The notes: generated by a model not told the origin, from the sequence alone. 64,000 nt of DNA from Bacillota bacterium (GCA_023391695.1 JAEWAK010000030.1:1-64000), one strand, 5' to 3'. Positions 18,086 through 26,155 are shown, counted from the first letter of the stretch. Program-made: numbers and translations.

Positions 18086-18208
18086 GATGCCTTGGGGACT
18101 ATTTTGGGACTACTTAATTTAACCTTCTGACTTCTATAATTATATTAGAACAGCTACTTATAAATACATAAATATTATTAGATCACTATTTTAGTGATCG
18201 TCAGCCAT

Positions 18209-18321
18209 TTATTCTCTGATTTTTGAGATTATCTTTACTTTGTCCACTTCTGTTTCTACGTATTTTATTATATCCCTTGGCCGCATTTCAAAGATGCAGC
18301 AGAGGCGATTTAAGTTACCTA
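18209..18321 (-). pseudogene. C-terminal remnant of an XRE-type HTH regulator
   Basis: Read on the minus strand, the frame ending at the TAA of 18209-18211 gives NLNRLCCIFEMRPRDIIKYV. This is the end of a Cro/CI-like helix-turn-helix (compare the common TLNKICKALNCQPGDILEY pattern), followed by a short charged tail. The N-terminal half is missing because the sequence changes abruptly into a LysM remnant at about 18321. A small hairpin (GATCACTA/TAGTGATC, 18181-18199) follows as a relic terminator. Confidence 0.5.
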
Positions 18322-18513
18322 AAGTTATACATGTTGTCCAGTTTGGAGAAACATTAAACTCCCCAAACTGGTATGCACCATCCAGCCGGGGGATACCCTT
18401 GAAGATATTGCAGCCAGATACGGTACTTCCGTTATGGAATTATTAAGAAATAATCCTTATTTGTCAGACCAGAGAATTCATATATCCGGTTGAAACCATA
18501 GTTGTAAGCTAAC
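18322..18513 (+). pseudogene. Decayed two-LysM gene fragment
   Basis: VIHVVQFGETL, then in another frame CTIQPGDTLEDIAARYG and VMELLRNNPYLSD, then in a third frame IYPVETIVV. These align in order with the two LysM repeats of the intact gene at 26344 (IIHVVQSGDTL, TVRQGDTLSGIAENHG, LLRNNPFLSD, IYPGETLVI). An internal deletion and at least two frameshifts show decay. There is no GH18 part. Confidence 0.7.
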
Positions 18514-18548
18514 AGACGAATAAAATAGGATATAAGGATTTCTTAAAT

Positions 18549-18575
18549 AAAGCACTTACCTGAAGTAAGTGCTTT
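18549..18575 (-). terminator. Terminator of the YHYH/peptidoglycan-binding gene
   Basis: AAAGCACTTAC-CTGAA-GTAAGTGCTTT is a perfect 11-bp stem, 14 bases after the stop codon. Confidence 0.7.
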
Positions 18576-18588
18576 ATAAGCAGAATAA

Positions 18589-19089
18589 TTATGTAATATT
18601 CAAAGCTTTTTTTACCTGTTTGCCGATTTTACCGTCAACCTTCAATCCATTATCTTTCTGAAATTTTTTCAAAGCTGTTTTTGTTTTCTTACCGAATACC
18701 CCATCCGCTTTCCCGCAATCATAACCTAAATCATTTAAGGTTTTTTGAACTTTTTTTACCAATTTTGGTGAAGTTGAAGATTTGGTTTTTTTTGTTTTGA
18801 CAGACGTTGTGGTACTCTTTCCGGTATTTTCCGTTCCGTTCTTGGCCTTCGCGGAATATGGACAGACTCCATCGGTATGCAAATGAGCCGGATTACCGCC
18901 GCAATGATAATGATAACTTCCCAGGCCGCTTTTATTCTTATTATCTTTGTGGCCGCCGCTTGAATCCGTCCTCCCCGAGTGCGCTTCGGCAGTAATTCCG
19001 CTTTGGATTTCGAGTATGGAAGAAATCGGTGTCATTGATATAAAAGTTAATATTAATATAATTGATAGCACTTTACTTATTTTATTCAT
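18589..19089 (-). CDS. Secreted YHYH-domain and peptidoglycan-binding protein
   Basis: A predicted secreted protein of 166 residues. The signal peptide (MNKISKVLSIILILTFISM) is followed by a YHYH-type segment with the pattern RTDSSGGHKDN...YHYHCGG...HLHTDGVCPY, which is His/Cys-rich and likely metal-binding. A Ser/Thr/Lys linker then leads to a C-terminal PG_binding_1 domain (LVKKVQKTLNDLGYDCGKAD, FGKKTKTALKKFQ). It probably attaches to the cell wall or spore cortex. The ATG at 19089 has GGAGGG 8 bases upstream. The YHYH module occurs with nucleases and wall enzymes in other Firmicutes, but no catalytic domain is present here. Confidence 0.78.
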   Translation of the reverse strand: MNKISKVLSIILILTFISMTPISSILEIQSGITAEAHSGRTDSSGGHKDNKNKSGLGSYHYHCGGNPAHLHTDGVCPYSAKAKNGTENTGKSTTTSVKTKKTKSSTSPKLVKKVQKTLNDLGYDCGKADGVFGKKTKTALKKFQKDNGLKVDGKIGKQVKKALNIT

Positions 19090-19447
19090 TTTAGCCCTCC
19101 GCCCTATTATTTTACCAATATTATACATTATCTAACAAAACTTTTCAACCGTAACTGCTCTTTCTTATCAATTAATCTTCTTTAGTAATTAAGTTTAAGT
19201 ATTACTTCCCCTCTCCCGTCTTAAAACTAATGTAATTCCTCTTTACATTTCCTCAAAATAAGTTATACTGTTATATGATTTCCCGTTATGCGATCTTATT
19301 TATTTTATTAAATATAATATCCTTATAAAGCCCGGCCCGGTATAAATTAATTCAATCAGCTTCATAATGTTAAAATTAATAACACAACTAATAAAATTAC
19401 CATAATTATTTAAATTATTGAAAATTGCTTTTCAAATTTCCGATTAA

Positions 19448-19465
19448 GGCGGTGCCTTTTCCGCC
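19448..19465. repeat. Hairpin in the leader of the ComEC-like gene
   Basis: GGCGG/CCGCC forms a short GC hairpin about 70 bases before the ATG. It is the only structure seen in the 440-base AT-rich gap from 19090 to 19536. Confidence 0.3.
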
Positions 19466-19536
19466 GTGCATCCGACTATAGTAATATATCTTTTGTTCCT
19501 ATAGTATATAAAATACTGAAACATAGAAGGTTTAAA

Positions 19537-20571
19537 ATGAAAAAATTAATAAAAATTATTGCAGTTATTTTACCCTTATTACTGGCAGCATCCTTTATCC
19601 TGCTGCATAATACCGTCGATACTCCTGTTAACAGTACCTCTGACACGGTTATGAAAGTCCATTATATTGACGTAGGCCAGGGAGACAGCGTTTTAATTGA
19701 ATCAAATGGAAGCTATATGTTAATTGATGCCGGCAAAGCCAATAAAAGTGAAACTATCATAAATTATTTAAAATATATTGGAGTTAAAAAGCTGGACTAT
19801 GTCATATGGACCCATCCGGATGCAGACCATATCGGAGGGGCTGCTGACGTTATAGAATCATTTTCTATCGGTAAAGTAATCATGCCCGGTAAAACACATA
19901 CGACGGACACCTTTGAGAACCTCCTGTCGGCAATCAAAAAGAAGGGCCTTAAGATTACCCGGCCTGAATTTGGGAATAAATATACGGTTGGGATGTCCTC
20001 CTTTACTATAATTGCCCCAAATAAGGAATATGAAGATAACAACAATTCATCCGCCGGACTAAAACTGGTCAATGGAGACACTTCTTTTCTATTTATTGGA
20101 GATGCGGAGAAAGAAGCCATTGACGATATTATGGCCAATGGCTTAGACCTTAAAGCGGATGTATTAATGGCCGGTCATCATGGTTCCGATACCAGCACTA
20201 CGAAAGAATTCCTTAATGCGGTGGATCCGGACAGTGCTGTTATAAGTGTCGGCAAAGATAACAGTTACGGACATCCGGCTGATACCACCCTGAAATTATT
20301 CCGAGACAATAAAATTAAACTCTACCGTACAGACGAAAATGGTACTATTGTAGCCTCCAGTAATGGTAAGACAGTGACTTTTACGGCAACAGCCTATGAT
20401 TTTAAATCTTCCGCAAATACTGACGGAAGTATCGTTTATATAACTGAGACAGGAAAGAAATACCACGTGGCAGACTGCCCTTATTTAAGCCAGGGCAAAA
20501 TCAAAACAACGCTTAAGGAAGCCAAAGACGAAGGATTGTCACCCTGCAGCAAGTGCAATCCGCCGGAATAG
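19537..20571 (+). CDS. ComEC/Rec2-like metallo-beta-lactamase-fold hydrolase
   Basis: A 344-residue exported protein with an N-terminal membrane anchor (LIKIIAVILPLLLAASFILL) and a stand-alone MBL domain of the ComEC type: VHYIDVGQGDSVLIE start, HPDADHIGG metal motif (HxDxDH), GDAEKEA, and AGHHGSD. Such proteins are thought to degrade DNA or another phosphodiester outside the cell. An extra C-terminal module of about 40 residues (GKKYHVADCPYLS...LSPCSKCNPPE) has a His-Cys...Cys-x2-Cys pattern likely to bind a metal. The same module ends the protein at 59988. The downstream DUF3006 gene follows at 11 bases, a common pairing. Confidence 0.85.
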   Translation: MKKLIKIIAVILPLLLAASFILLHNTVDTPVNSTSDTVMKVHYIDVGQGDSVLIESNGSYMLIDAGKANKSETIINYLKYIGVKKLDYVIWTHPDADHIGGAADVIESFSIGKVIMPGKTHTTDTFENLLSAIKKKGLKITRPEFGNKYTVGMSSFTIIAPNKEYEDNNNSSAGLKLVNGDTSFLFIGDAEKEAIDDIMANGLDLKADVLMAGHHGSDTSTTKEFLNAVDPDSAVISVGKDNSYGHPADTTLKLFRDNKIKLYRTDENGTIVASSNGKTVTFTATAYDFKSSANTDGSIVYITETGKKYHVADCPYLSQGKIKTTLKEAKDEGLSPCSKCNPPE

Positions 20572-20582
20572 GAGGAGTACAG

Positions 20583-20795
20583 ATGAAAGTAATTATCGAT
20601 CGGTTTGAAAGTAATTATGCAGTATTGGAATATCCGGACGGTACTTTTAAGGAAATACCGGCAAATAAACTTCCGGAAGGCTGTAAAGAAGGTGATTGTC
20701 TTAGAATAGAAAAGGGAACCATCTCAATAGACATCCTGGAAACCGATAAAAGAAAAGCCGGAATTCAGAAACTCATGGATGATTTAATGGAATAG
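20583..20795 (+). CDS. DUF3006 protein
   Basis: A 70-residue cytosolic protein matching the DUF3006 pattern (VIIDRFESNYAVLEYPDG, then a small beta-barrel and a C-terminal helix KRKAGIQKLMDDLME). GAGGAG lies 7 bases before the ATG at 20583. This family usually follows ComEC-like MBL genes, as here. Its function is unknown. Confidence 0.8.
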   Translation: MKVIIDRFESNYAVLEYPDGTFKEIPANKLPEGCKEGDCLRIEKGTISIDILETDKRKAGIQKLMDDLME

Positions 20796-20850
20796 GGATG
20801 CAAAATACCCACAACAGAAATGCAATTCCAAGTGGTAGATGCAGATTTAT

Positions 20851-20883
20851 AAAGGGACTGTTGCTTATGCAACAATCCCTTTA
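20851..20883 (+). terminator. Terminator of the ComEC-like/DUF3006 operon
   Basis: AAAGGGACTGTTGC-TTAT-GCAACAATCCCTTT, a 14-bp stem with one mismatch. Confidence 0.8.
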
Positions 20884-20949
20884 TTCAATTAAAAATTAAC
20901 CTATATAAAATTAATTCTTATACCATTCTAACAGTATTAAACCGAAAAC

Positions 20950-21819
20950 TTATCTTTCTTCTCCCATAAAACAGATACCGATAGCACCCGGTCCGGAATG
21001 GGCTCCAATGCTTGGGCTTATTGTATTCACCAGTATATTATCCGTATGCATTCTTTCTTTTATTAATTCCGCAACATATTGTGCGTCTTCCGGCGCATCT
21101 CCGTGAACAACACATATGGTGTTGTTTTCCGCTTTATATTTACCGATTTGTTTTTCCATGTTGCTTACTACGGTAGCCAGTGATTTTTTACGGCCTCTGA
21201 CGGTTCCTGCCGGGACCAGGGCACCTTCATTATTAACCACAAGGATGGGTTTTACATTAATCATACTTCCTACGATCGCTGTCATTTTGGAAACCCTTCC
21301 GCCTCTTTGCAGGTGAAATAAATCATCAACAGTAAACTGGACACAGAAATTCAGCTTATGATTTTCAATCCAATCTGCTATCTCATCGATTCCCTTGCCG
21401 GCTTCTTTCAGCTGTACTGCCTTCATGACTACCAACCCTTCACCCAGTGAGGCATTAAGGGAATCCAGTACGATGATCTTTGCTCCGGGATTCTCTTCAC
21501 ATATCTCCCTGGCTCCTGTTACCACATTACTGTGTCCGCCGCTTAACATGGATGAGAAACTGATATGCAAAACATCAAGCCCCTGATCAACATATTTCTG
21601 GAAGGTTTCACGGATAACGGCAGGATTGCTTGCCATTGTAGTAGGCATTAACCCTTCCCTCATCTTATCATAAAATTCCTTTGGGGTTAAATTTATTTCA
21701 TCTCCGTAGGTTATACCGTTAATATCATAATAATGGGGTATGATTCCAATCTTCTTATCCTTAATATAATCCGGCAATAAATCACAGTTTGAGTCCGCTG
21801 TAATAACAAAATCCTTCAT
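20950..21819 (-). CDS. DegV-family fatty-acid-binding protein
   Basis: A 289-residue DegV protein. The N-terminal VITADSNCDLLPDY motif, the SSMLSGGHSN loop that holds the fatty-acid headgroup, and the C-terminal HSGPGAIGICFMG motif are all clear. In Gram-positive bacteria these proteins bind fatty acids for the FakA kinase. The ATG at 21819 has AAAGGAG 10 bases upstream. It is monocistronic. A second DegV lies at 29924, so the split transporter region is flanked by two DegV genes on the same strand. Confidence 0.9.
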   Translation of the reverse strand: MKDFVITADSNCDLLPDYIKDKKIGIIPHYYDINGITYGDEINLTPKEFYDKMREGLMPTTMASNPAVIRETFQKYVDQGLDVLHISFSSMLSGGHSNVVTGAREICEENPGAKIIVLDSLNASLGEGLVVMKAVQLKEAGKGIDEIADWIENHKLNFCVQFTVDDLFHLQRGGRVSKMTAIVGSMINVKPILVVNNEGALVPAGTVRGRKKSLATVVSNMEKQIGKYKAENNTICVVHGDAPEDAQYVAELIKERMHTDNILVNTISPSIGAHSGPGAIGICFMGEER

Positions 21820-22219
21820 TGTGTACCTGTCTCCTTTATTCATATTTAATTATTATGCCTGTCAATCTTAGCTATTCACTGGTATTATTGTAACTGCTTT
21901 TGATTTACGATAAAAGGCGGCATATTATGTAAACAACTATACTTTATTTTACCTGATTTATCCCTGTTACGCAACTGATTTTTTACGATTATTCATTTTC
22001 AATTTATTTATATTTTATATTTTTTTTATATTTTTCCCGTAATGTTTATTGTTTTTCGACTATTCGGCACGCCGGAGAAAATAGGGTAAAAAACACGCTT
22101 TAGTAGAATTTCGGGTTAATCGGCCCCTAAATGTCTGTATTTCAGGATATTAGTAATATACATTTTTTAAAAAAATATATATTTTTGCATATTTTATGTG
22201 CATATTCGCATATATGAGA

Positions 22220-22253
22220 GGTTCCCTGGAACCGGAGTGACTGAACAATCACT
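22220..22253 (+). other. Two small hairpins in the leader of the split ABC operon
   Basis: GGTTCC/GGAACC (22220-22233) and AGTGA/TCACT (22236-22253, followed by TATTTTT) lie upstream of the putative promoter at 22270. I could not match them to a known riboswitch. The remaining 21844-22219 is AT-rich with no gene seen. Confidence 0.3.
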
Positions 22254-22269
22254 TATTTTTCAGCAAGTA

Positions 22270-22297
22270 ACCCTATGAATCCCGAATTCATATAATA
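22270..22297 (+). promoter_or_regulatory. Candidate sporulation-type promoter of the split ABC operon
   Basis: AC (22270-22271), 17 bases, then CATATAATA (22289-22297). This fits the sigma-K pattern AC-N16/17-CATANNNTA. It also contains TATAAT, but the hexamer at the sigma-A -35 position (TAACCC) is poor. The ATG lies 27 bases downstream. Confidence 0.4.
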
Positions 22298-22323
22298 CAA
22301 TATAACTTAATTAGGAGAAATAT

Positions 22324-22914
22324 ATGGGAGAACTATTAAGAATTGACCACGTTAGTTATAACTACCATAGTTTAGAGGGTGAAACACCTGCACTTTCAGA
22401 TGTTTCCCTTCAAGTAAATGACGGTGAATTCCTTGCAATTGTAGGCCCCAGTGGATGTGGCAAATCAACCCTTTTATCACTGATTGCCGGGCTAATCAGC
22501 CCTGATACCGGTGATATTTATATAAATAATAAAGATATAAAATCATCTGGTAAAAACATTGGATATATGCTGCAAAAGGATCACCTGCTGGAATGGCGTT
22601 CCACTTTACGTAATTTAACCCTGGGCTTAGAGATTCAGCATAAATTGACAGAAAGCAGTTATGTTGTAATTAACGATATGCTCGCCACCTATGGACTGAT
22701 TACTTTTAAAAATGCAAGGCCTTCGGAACTTTCCGGCGGCATGAGGCAAAGGGCCGCCTTAATCCGGACCTTATTGCTGGAACCGGATATACTGCTTCTG
22801 GATGAACCCTTTTCAGCCCTTGACTACCAGACCAGGATTGAAGTTTCCGATGATATCTGGGAAATCATCCGGAAAGAGAAAAAAACTGCCATACTGATCA
22901 CCCACGATATATCG
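22324..22914 (+). CDS. ABC importer ATPase (SsuB/TauB type), 5' part of interrupted gene
   Basis: The first 197 codons of an ABC ATPase of the nitrate/sulfonate/taurine family. Walker A is GPSGCGKSTLLS, the Q-loop is MLQKDHLLEW, the signature is LSGGMRQRAALIRT, Walker B is ILLLDEPFSALDYQTR, and the switch His is in ILITHDIS. Three residues after that His the family sequence stops. In the present arrangement translation would run on for 24 foreign codons to 22989, giving a 221-residue product. The missing C-terminus is found in frame at 25408. Joined at the shared GGAAGC, the protein is 257 residues, normal for the family, with EAVSMADRIIVFSRRPG at the seam exactly as in intact homologues. AGGAG lies 6 bases before the ATG. 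The substrate is not visible and no binding protein is adjacent. Confidence 0.85.
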
Positions 22915-22933
22915 GAAGCAATCCTTACGGAAA
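22914..22933 (+). repeat. Element 1 left attachment site
   Basis: The GGAAGC core (22914-22919) is followed by the arm ATCCTTACGGAAA (22921-22933), which is inverted relative to 25391-25403 with 12 of 13 matches. By symmetry the crossover dinucleotide would be GA at 22915-22916. Confidence 0.7.
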
Positions 22934-22964
22934 TGCCGGTTATATACAGGAATTTACATCATTC

Positions 22965-22991
22965 ACCATTTTTTTCAATTTGCATATAATA
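22965..22991 (+). promoter_or_regulatory. Sigma-K-like promoter in element 1
   Basis: AC (22965-22966), 16 bases, then CATATAATA (22983-22991). This is the same pattern as upstream of the host operon and of the cargo in element 2. Read as sigma-A it would be TTCACC-N17-TATAAT, also plausible. It drives the Pro/Gly-rich small gene. Confidence 0.45.
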
Positions 22992-23022
22992 TTAAAAAAA
23001 TAAAAAAGGAGTGTATGACATT

Positions 23023-23232
23023 ATGCTAATTGATAATCGAAGATATCATCACCGAGACTGCTGCAGAGATCCCTGGGAACCGCCCTTCTGGGGACCGGGA
23101 CGCGGAAGGCCGCCATGGGGACCGGGACCCGGCAGACCGCCTTTCAGACCCGGAAGGCCGCCTTTTGACCCCAGGCAGCCCTTCGGACCGTGCAGGTCTT
23201 GTGATCCTGAAAAACCACACAGACCATACTAA
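23023..23232 (+). CDS. Pro/Gly/Arg-rich small protein, spore-coat-like
   Basis: A 69-residue protein with N-terminal HHRDCC and C-terminal PCRSCD cysteines around a core of repeated G-P-G-R-P-P/F-R-P units. It has no known catalytic fold. Composition (Pro, Gly, Arg, aromatic, a few Cys) resembles small spore-coat or exosporium proteins that cross-link, but homology is not claimed. AAAGGAG lies upstream, and ATG 23023 is chosen over GTG 23011, which would sit directly on the ribosome binding site. It is the first gene of element 1, behind the sigma-K-like promoter. Confidence 0.6.
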   Translation: MLIDNRRYHHRDCCRDPWEPPFWGPGRGRPPWGPGPGRPPFRPGRPPFDPRQPFGPCRSCDPEKPHRPY

Positions 23233-23311
23233 AATATTATAAATATTCAAACCATAAACTTTAACCCTAATTCATAGCACGGTATAGTTTTTTATAAGCT
23301 GATTCATTCGT

Positions 23312-23433
23312 GGGAGGATTCCGTTTGTTTCCCCTCTGCTAAAACCTTAGCCGCAGAATAATAAAGCAACCCCGATAATGTAATTTCCGCGTGACTAAGA
23401 TGAAGAGTATGGACGTACCGCCTGAATCCTCCC
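23312..23433. other. Structured non-coding region in element 1
   Basis: GGGAGGATTC (23312-23321) is exactly inverted at 23424-23433, with smaller dyads between (CTGC/GCAG, CTAA/TTAG). This could be a small RNA or a protein-binding region within the element. No open frame is supported from 23233 to 23460. Confidence 0.35.
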
Positions 23434-23460
23434 GCTAATATGGTTTTATTCTGATTTCTT

Positions 23461-23628
23461 TTATCTTAAGTCCGCTTTTTCTTCCCTGATCAGCATTTCA
23501 TATAATTTTATCCTTAGCTGCTCCGGCTCCTCCATAAGCCGGGAGAATATTAATTCCGCCATAATAGGGCCCTTCATTTTATCTATGTAATCCCTGGCGT
23601 CTTCCGCATTATGAATAATTATATTCAA
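23461..23628 (-). CDS. Small acidic/basic helical protein of element 1
   Basis: A 55-residue protein starting at TTG 23628, with a strong GAGGTGG 5 bases upstream. The sequence NIIIHNAEDARDYIDKMKG is followed by a helical, charged C-terminus (PEQLRIKLYEMLIREEKADL). It is antisense to the element cargo and could encode a regulatory protein such as a recombination directionality factor, or an unrelated small protein. No family is recognised. Longer upstream frames lack a ribosome binding site. Confidence 0.5.
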   Translation of the reverse strand: MNIIIHNAEDARDYIDKMKGPIMAELIFSRLMEEPEQLRIKLYEMLIREEKADLR

Positions 23629-23739
23629 TAAAACCACCTCTATAATATGTATGCACAAGGATTTGTCCATTTTTCAGAATTCGGCAAATGGGCATTATTA
23701 TTTACATAAGGCGATATACTTTTATAGGGGGTGAAAGCC

Positions 23740-25386
23740 ATGAATATTGCAATCTACAGCAGAAAATCCAAATACTCGGAAAAAGGAGAATCCATTGACA
23801 ATCAAATACAATATTGTAAAGATTATGCAGAAATCCACCTTACCCATATTCCGGACAAAAAATACTTAATTTATGAAGATGAAGGTTTTTCCGCCGCCAA
23901 TACCGCAAGGCCCCAGTTCCAGAAACTGCAGAAGGATATTAAAAATCATGGCCTTGATATCCTTATGTGTTACCGCCTGGACCGGATTAACCGAAATGTC
24001 TCGGATTTTTCCAAGACTCTGGATTTACTGGAACAATATGATGTTTCCTTTATATCTGCAACAGAAAATTTTGATACTGCTACCCCGATGGGAAAAGCCA
24101 TGATCTACATTGCTTCTGTCTTCGCCCAACTGGAGCGGGAAACCACCGCCGAACGGGTCAGGGATAATATGCTTGCCCTTTCACATACCGGCAGATGGCT
24201 GGGAGGACAGACCCCCCTGGGTTTTAAATCCGAAGAAATCCTGTTCCTTGATAAGGAATACAAAGAACGGCAGCTGTATAAATTAGTTCCGGCGGAAACG
24301 GAGCTCTTAACCGTTAAGCTGCTTTTTCAAAAATATATGGAATTAAAAAGTTTATCCCAGGTGGAATACTACCTTCTTACCAATCATATTAAGACCCAGA
24401 AAAACCGGGATTTTACGAAAAGCACCATATCTTCCATTCTTCAGAACCCAACCTACTGTATGGCCGATAAGAAAGCGTACGATTATTTTAAGTCCCTCGG
24501 ATGTATTCTGGCCAATGATGCCCGGGACTTTGACGGCAGTTACGGTATCCTATGCTATAACCGTACCAAACACCAGACCGGACATAAGCAGAAGAAACGC
24601 CCGCCCTGTGAATGGGTAATAGCACTCGGCAGACATAAAGGGATTATTCACGGAGAGGACTTTACTTACGTTCAGGATCTGATAAAAGAAAATAAATCAA
24701 AAGGGAACCCCCGTGCCGAAACTTCTGCAATCGCACTGCTTTCCGGCAAAATAACCTGTTCCTCCTGCGGTTCGAAAATGAGAATCAAAAACGTACAGAA
24801 AAAAGCCGGCATAATCAATTTCAGCTACGCCTGTGAAATGAAAATACTGTCGAAAGGCTCCAGATGCCATATGACAAATATTTCCGGGGTAAAACTTGAT
24901 CTTAAGATAATTGAAACGATCCGTGACCTGCTATCAGCCGGCAGCCCGGATAACCGTTACATCCCCTATCTCAAGCAGAAAGAACCTTTAATAAAAGGAA
25001 CGGGGCAGGATAGGGATAAAAAACTGTACTCACTCCACAAGGAAGAAACCGTACTGAATAACGCCATACAGAATCTGCTGTCCCAGGTGGCGCAAAACGA
25101 TTCTCCCCTGACCCTTAAATACCTGCTGCCAAAACTGGAAGAACTGAATAAAGAACTGGTAACCGTACAAAGAGAAATTGATTCCATAATTCAGGCAGGA
25201 AATGAAGACAATTTGCAGGCTGATGCAGTACAGTCTCTATTCGCTAAATTAACCGATCTGAATGCCTTAACCAGGGACTGTGGTTTCCAGCAAAAGAAAT
25301 ACCTTATAAATACTATAATTGAAGCAATCGGCTGGGATGGAAGAAATGCCTGTATTACGTTAAAAACCAATGCTGATAATACATAA
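23740..25386 (+). CDS. Large serine recombinase of element 1
   Basis: A 548-residue site-specific recombinase. The catalytic domain starts AIYSRKSKYSEKGESIDNQ (Ser in RKS is the nucleophile), with RLDRINRNVSDFSK and FAQLERETTAERVRDNM in the family positions. The Recombinase domain begins at GRWLGGQTPLGF. A zinc ribbon (ITCSSCGSKM ... YACEM ... SRCHM) and a coiled-coil segment (residues about 420-490) follow, as in integrases of the phiC31/TnpX/SpoIVCA group. AGGGGGTG lies 7 bases before ATG 23740. All key residues are intact, so it should be active. It ends 20 bases before the right core. The SpoIVCA (skin) recombinase is the nearest functional precedent. Confidence 0.9.
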   Translation: MNIAIYSRKSKYSEKGESIDNQIQYCKDYAEIHLTHIPDKKYLIYEDEGFSAANTARPQFQKLQKDIKNHGLDILMCYRLDRINRNVSDFSKTLDLLEQYDVSFISATENFDTATPMGKAMIYIASVFAQLERETTAERVRDNMLALSHTGRWLGGQTPLGFKSEEILFLDKEYKERQLYKLVPAETELLTVKLLFQKYMELKSLSQVEYYLLTNHIKTQKNRDFTKSTISSILQNPTYCMADKKAYDYFKSLGCILANDARDFDGSYGILCYNRTKHQTGHKQKKRPPCEWVIALGRHKGIIHGEDFTYVQDLIKENKSKGNPRAETSAIALLSGKITCSSCGSKMRIKNVQKKAGIINFSYACEMKILSKGSRCHMTNISGVKLDLKIIETIRDLLSAGSPDNRYIPYLKQKEPLIKGTGQDRDKKLYSLHKEETVLNNAIQNLLSQVAQNDSPLTLKYLLPKLEELNKELVTVQREIDSIIQAGNEDNLQADAVQSLFAKLTDLNALTRDCGFQQKKYLINTIIEAIGWDGRNACITLKTNADNT

Positions 25387-25390
25387 AGTT

Positions 25391-25412
25391 TTTCCGTAGG
25401 GATAGGGGAAGC
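25391..25412 (+). repeat. Element 1 right attachment site
   Basis: The arm TTTCCGTAGGGAT (25391-25403) is followed by the core GGAAGC (25407-25412). With the left end joined on, the two arms are separated by 10 bases centred on the GA of the core. Confidence 0.7.
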
Positions 25413-25590
25413 CGTTTCCATGGCTGACCGGATTATTGTTTTTTCACGGCGCCCGGGAACCGTTAAGTGTGTTATAGATATTAAATTAACCGTTGATGAG
25501 AAAACTCCGTTTCGTTCCAGAAGTGCCCCTGAATTCAAGGATTACTTCAATTTAATATGGAAGGAGTTAAGTCAGAATGAGATTCAGTAA
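25408..25590 (+). CDS. ABC importer ATPase, 3' part of interrupted gene
   Basis: The last 60 codons of the ATPase: EAVSMADRIIVFSRRPGTVK, a short linker, and a C-terminal helix (DYFNLIWKELSQNEIQ). There is no start codon of its own. It has no stop or frameshift, so coding capacity has been kept although it cannot be translated as part of the ATPase unless element 1 is removed. The stop (25588-25590) overlaps the start of the permease by 14 bases, the normal coupling in such operons. Confidence 0.85.
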   Translation, partial: EAVSMADRIIVFSRRPGTVKCVIDIKLTVDEKTPFRSRSAPEFKDYFNLIWKELSQNEIQ

Positions 25591-26044
25591 AAAAAAATTA
25601 CTTAACTCAACCCAGCTTTCTCCTTCCCACAAAGCTTACCTTTTAAAATATTTGACAATGATGCGAAATGTACGGATCTACCAGGTATTAATCATAGTTA
25701 TCTTTGTTACTTTATGGGAAATCACAACACGCTTAGGTCTGTTGGATTCCTTCATATTCAGCAGCCCCTCAAGGGTTTTAAGCTGTTTTATCGGTATGGC
25801 GGCAGACGGCAGCATTTTTTATCATATTGGAGTAACCTTGCTGGAAACCTTTGTAAGCTTTGCACTGGTCATCCTGATTGGTATTATAACTGCCGTTATT
25901 TTATGGTGGAATAAAAGTGTAGCCAAAGTGCTTGAACCTTACCTGGTCGTCTTAAACAGCCTTCCAAAATCGGCTTTGGCTCCTGTTTTTATCGTATGGC
26001 TTGGAAATAACATGAAAACCATTATTGTAGCAGCCGTATCGGTA
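25577..26044 (+). CDS. ABC importer permease (SsuC/TauC type), 5' part of interrupted gene
   Basis: The first 156 codons of a binding-protein-dependent permease. After a cytosolic lead come the helix VLIIVIFVTLWEITTRLG, a SSPSRVLSCF motif, a helix near ETFVSFALVILIGIITAV, and YLVVLNSLPKSALAPVFIVWLG, which is family-typical. The frame then breaks at 26040 and reads 7 foreign codons to a stop at 26068 (163 residues). The EAA coupling loop that contacts the ATPase is missing and lies in the 3' part at 29383. The unexcised product therefore cannot form a working transporter. Confidence 0.85.
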
Positions 26045-26071
26045 GGTACCGTTTATTTGGTACAATAATTA
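26040..26071 (+). repeat. Element 2 left attachment site
   Basis: The core CGGTAG (26040-26045), 14 bases, then the arm GTACAATAATTA (26060-26071). By symmetry with the right end the crossover dinucleotide is GT at 26042-26043. Confidence 0.78.
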
Positions 26072-26155
26072 GCGTACTGCTGTCACCGTGATTTTACAAC
26101 TGTATTTTTCCGATAATATCCGGGAAAGAATGTCCAGTAATTTTTGAATATCCAT
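26069..26155 (-). CDS. 28-residue small protein at the left end of element 2
   Basis: ATG 26155 has GGAGGG 5 bases upstream. The product starts MDIQKLLDILSRILSEKY, an amphipathic helix, and ends KITVTAVR. The stop codon overlaps the attachment arm. Its position at the element end and antisense orientation parallel the small gene in element 1. Function is unknown; a directionality factor or regulatory peptide is possible but unproven. Confidence 0.4.
   Translation of the reverse strand: MDIQKLLDILSRILSEKYSCKITVTAVR

Larger units (their letters stand above)
22914..25412 (+). mobile_element. Serine-recombinase intervening element 1 (in the ATPase gene)
   Basis: An element of 2493 bases plus one core copy. 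It is bounded by GGAAGC at 22914-22919 and 25407-25412. Precise recombination at this core restores the ATPase frame. Inside, from left: a sigma-K-like promoter, a Pro/Gly-rich small protein, a structured region, an antisense small gene, and a 548-residue large serine recombinase whose stop lies only 20 bases from the right core. Near-perfect inverted arms (ATCCTTACGGAAA at 22921, TTTCCGTAGGGAT at 25391) surround the core once the ends are joined, as in an attP. It is inserted in the same orientation as the host gene. Confidence 0.88.

Noticed and set aside
22201..22323. Possible riboswitch in the leader of the split ABC operon
   Set aside because: The hairpins do not match the conserved cores of TPP, FMN, guanidine, preQ1 or other riboswitches that I know for such transporters.
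23030..23242. Overlapping 70-codon frame across the Pro/Gly-rich gene
   Set aside because: A frame shadow of a repetitive GC-rich gene. The accepted frame has the better start context and a biased, repeat-based composition.
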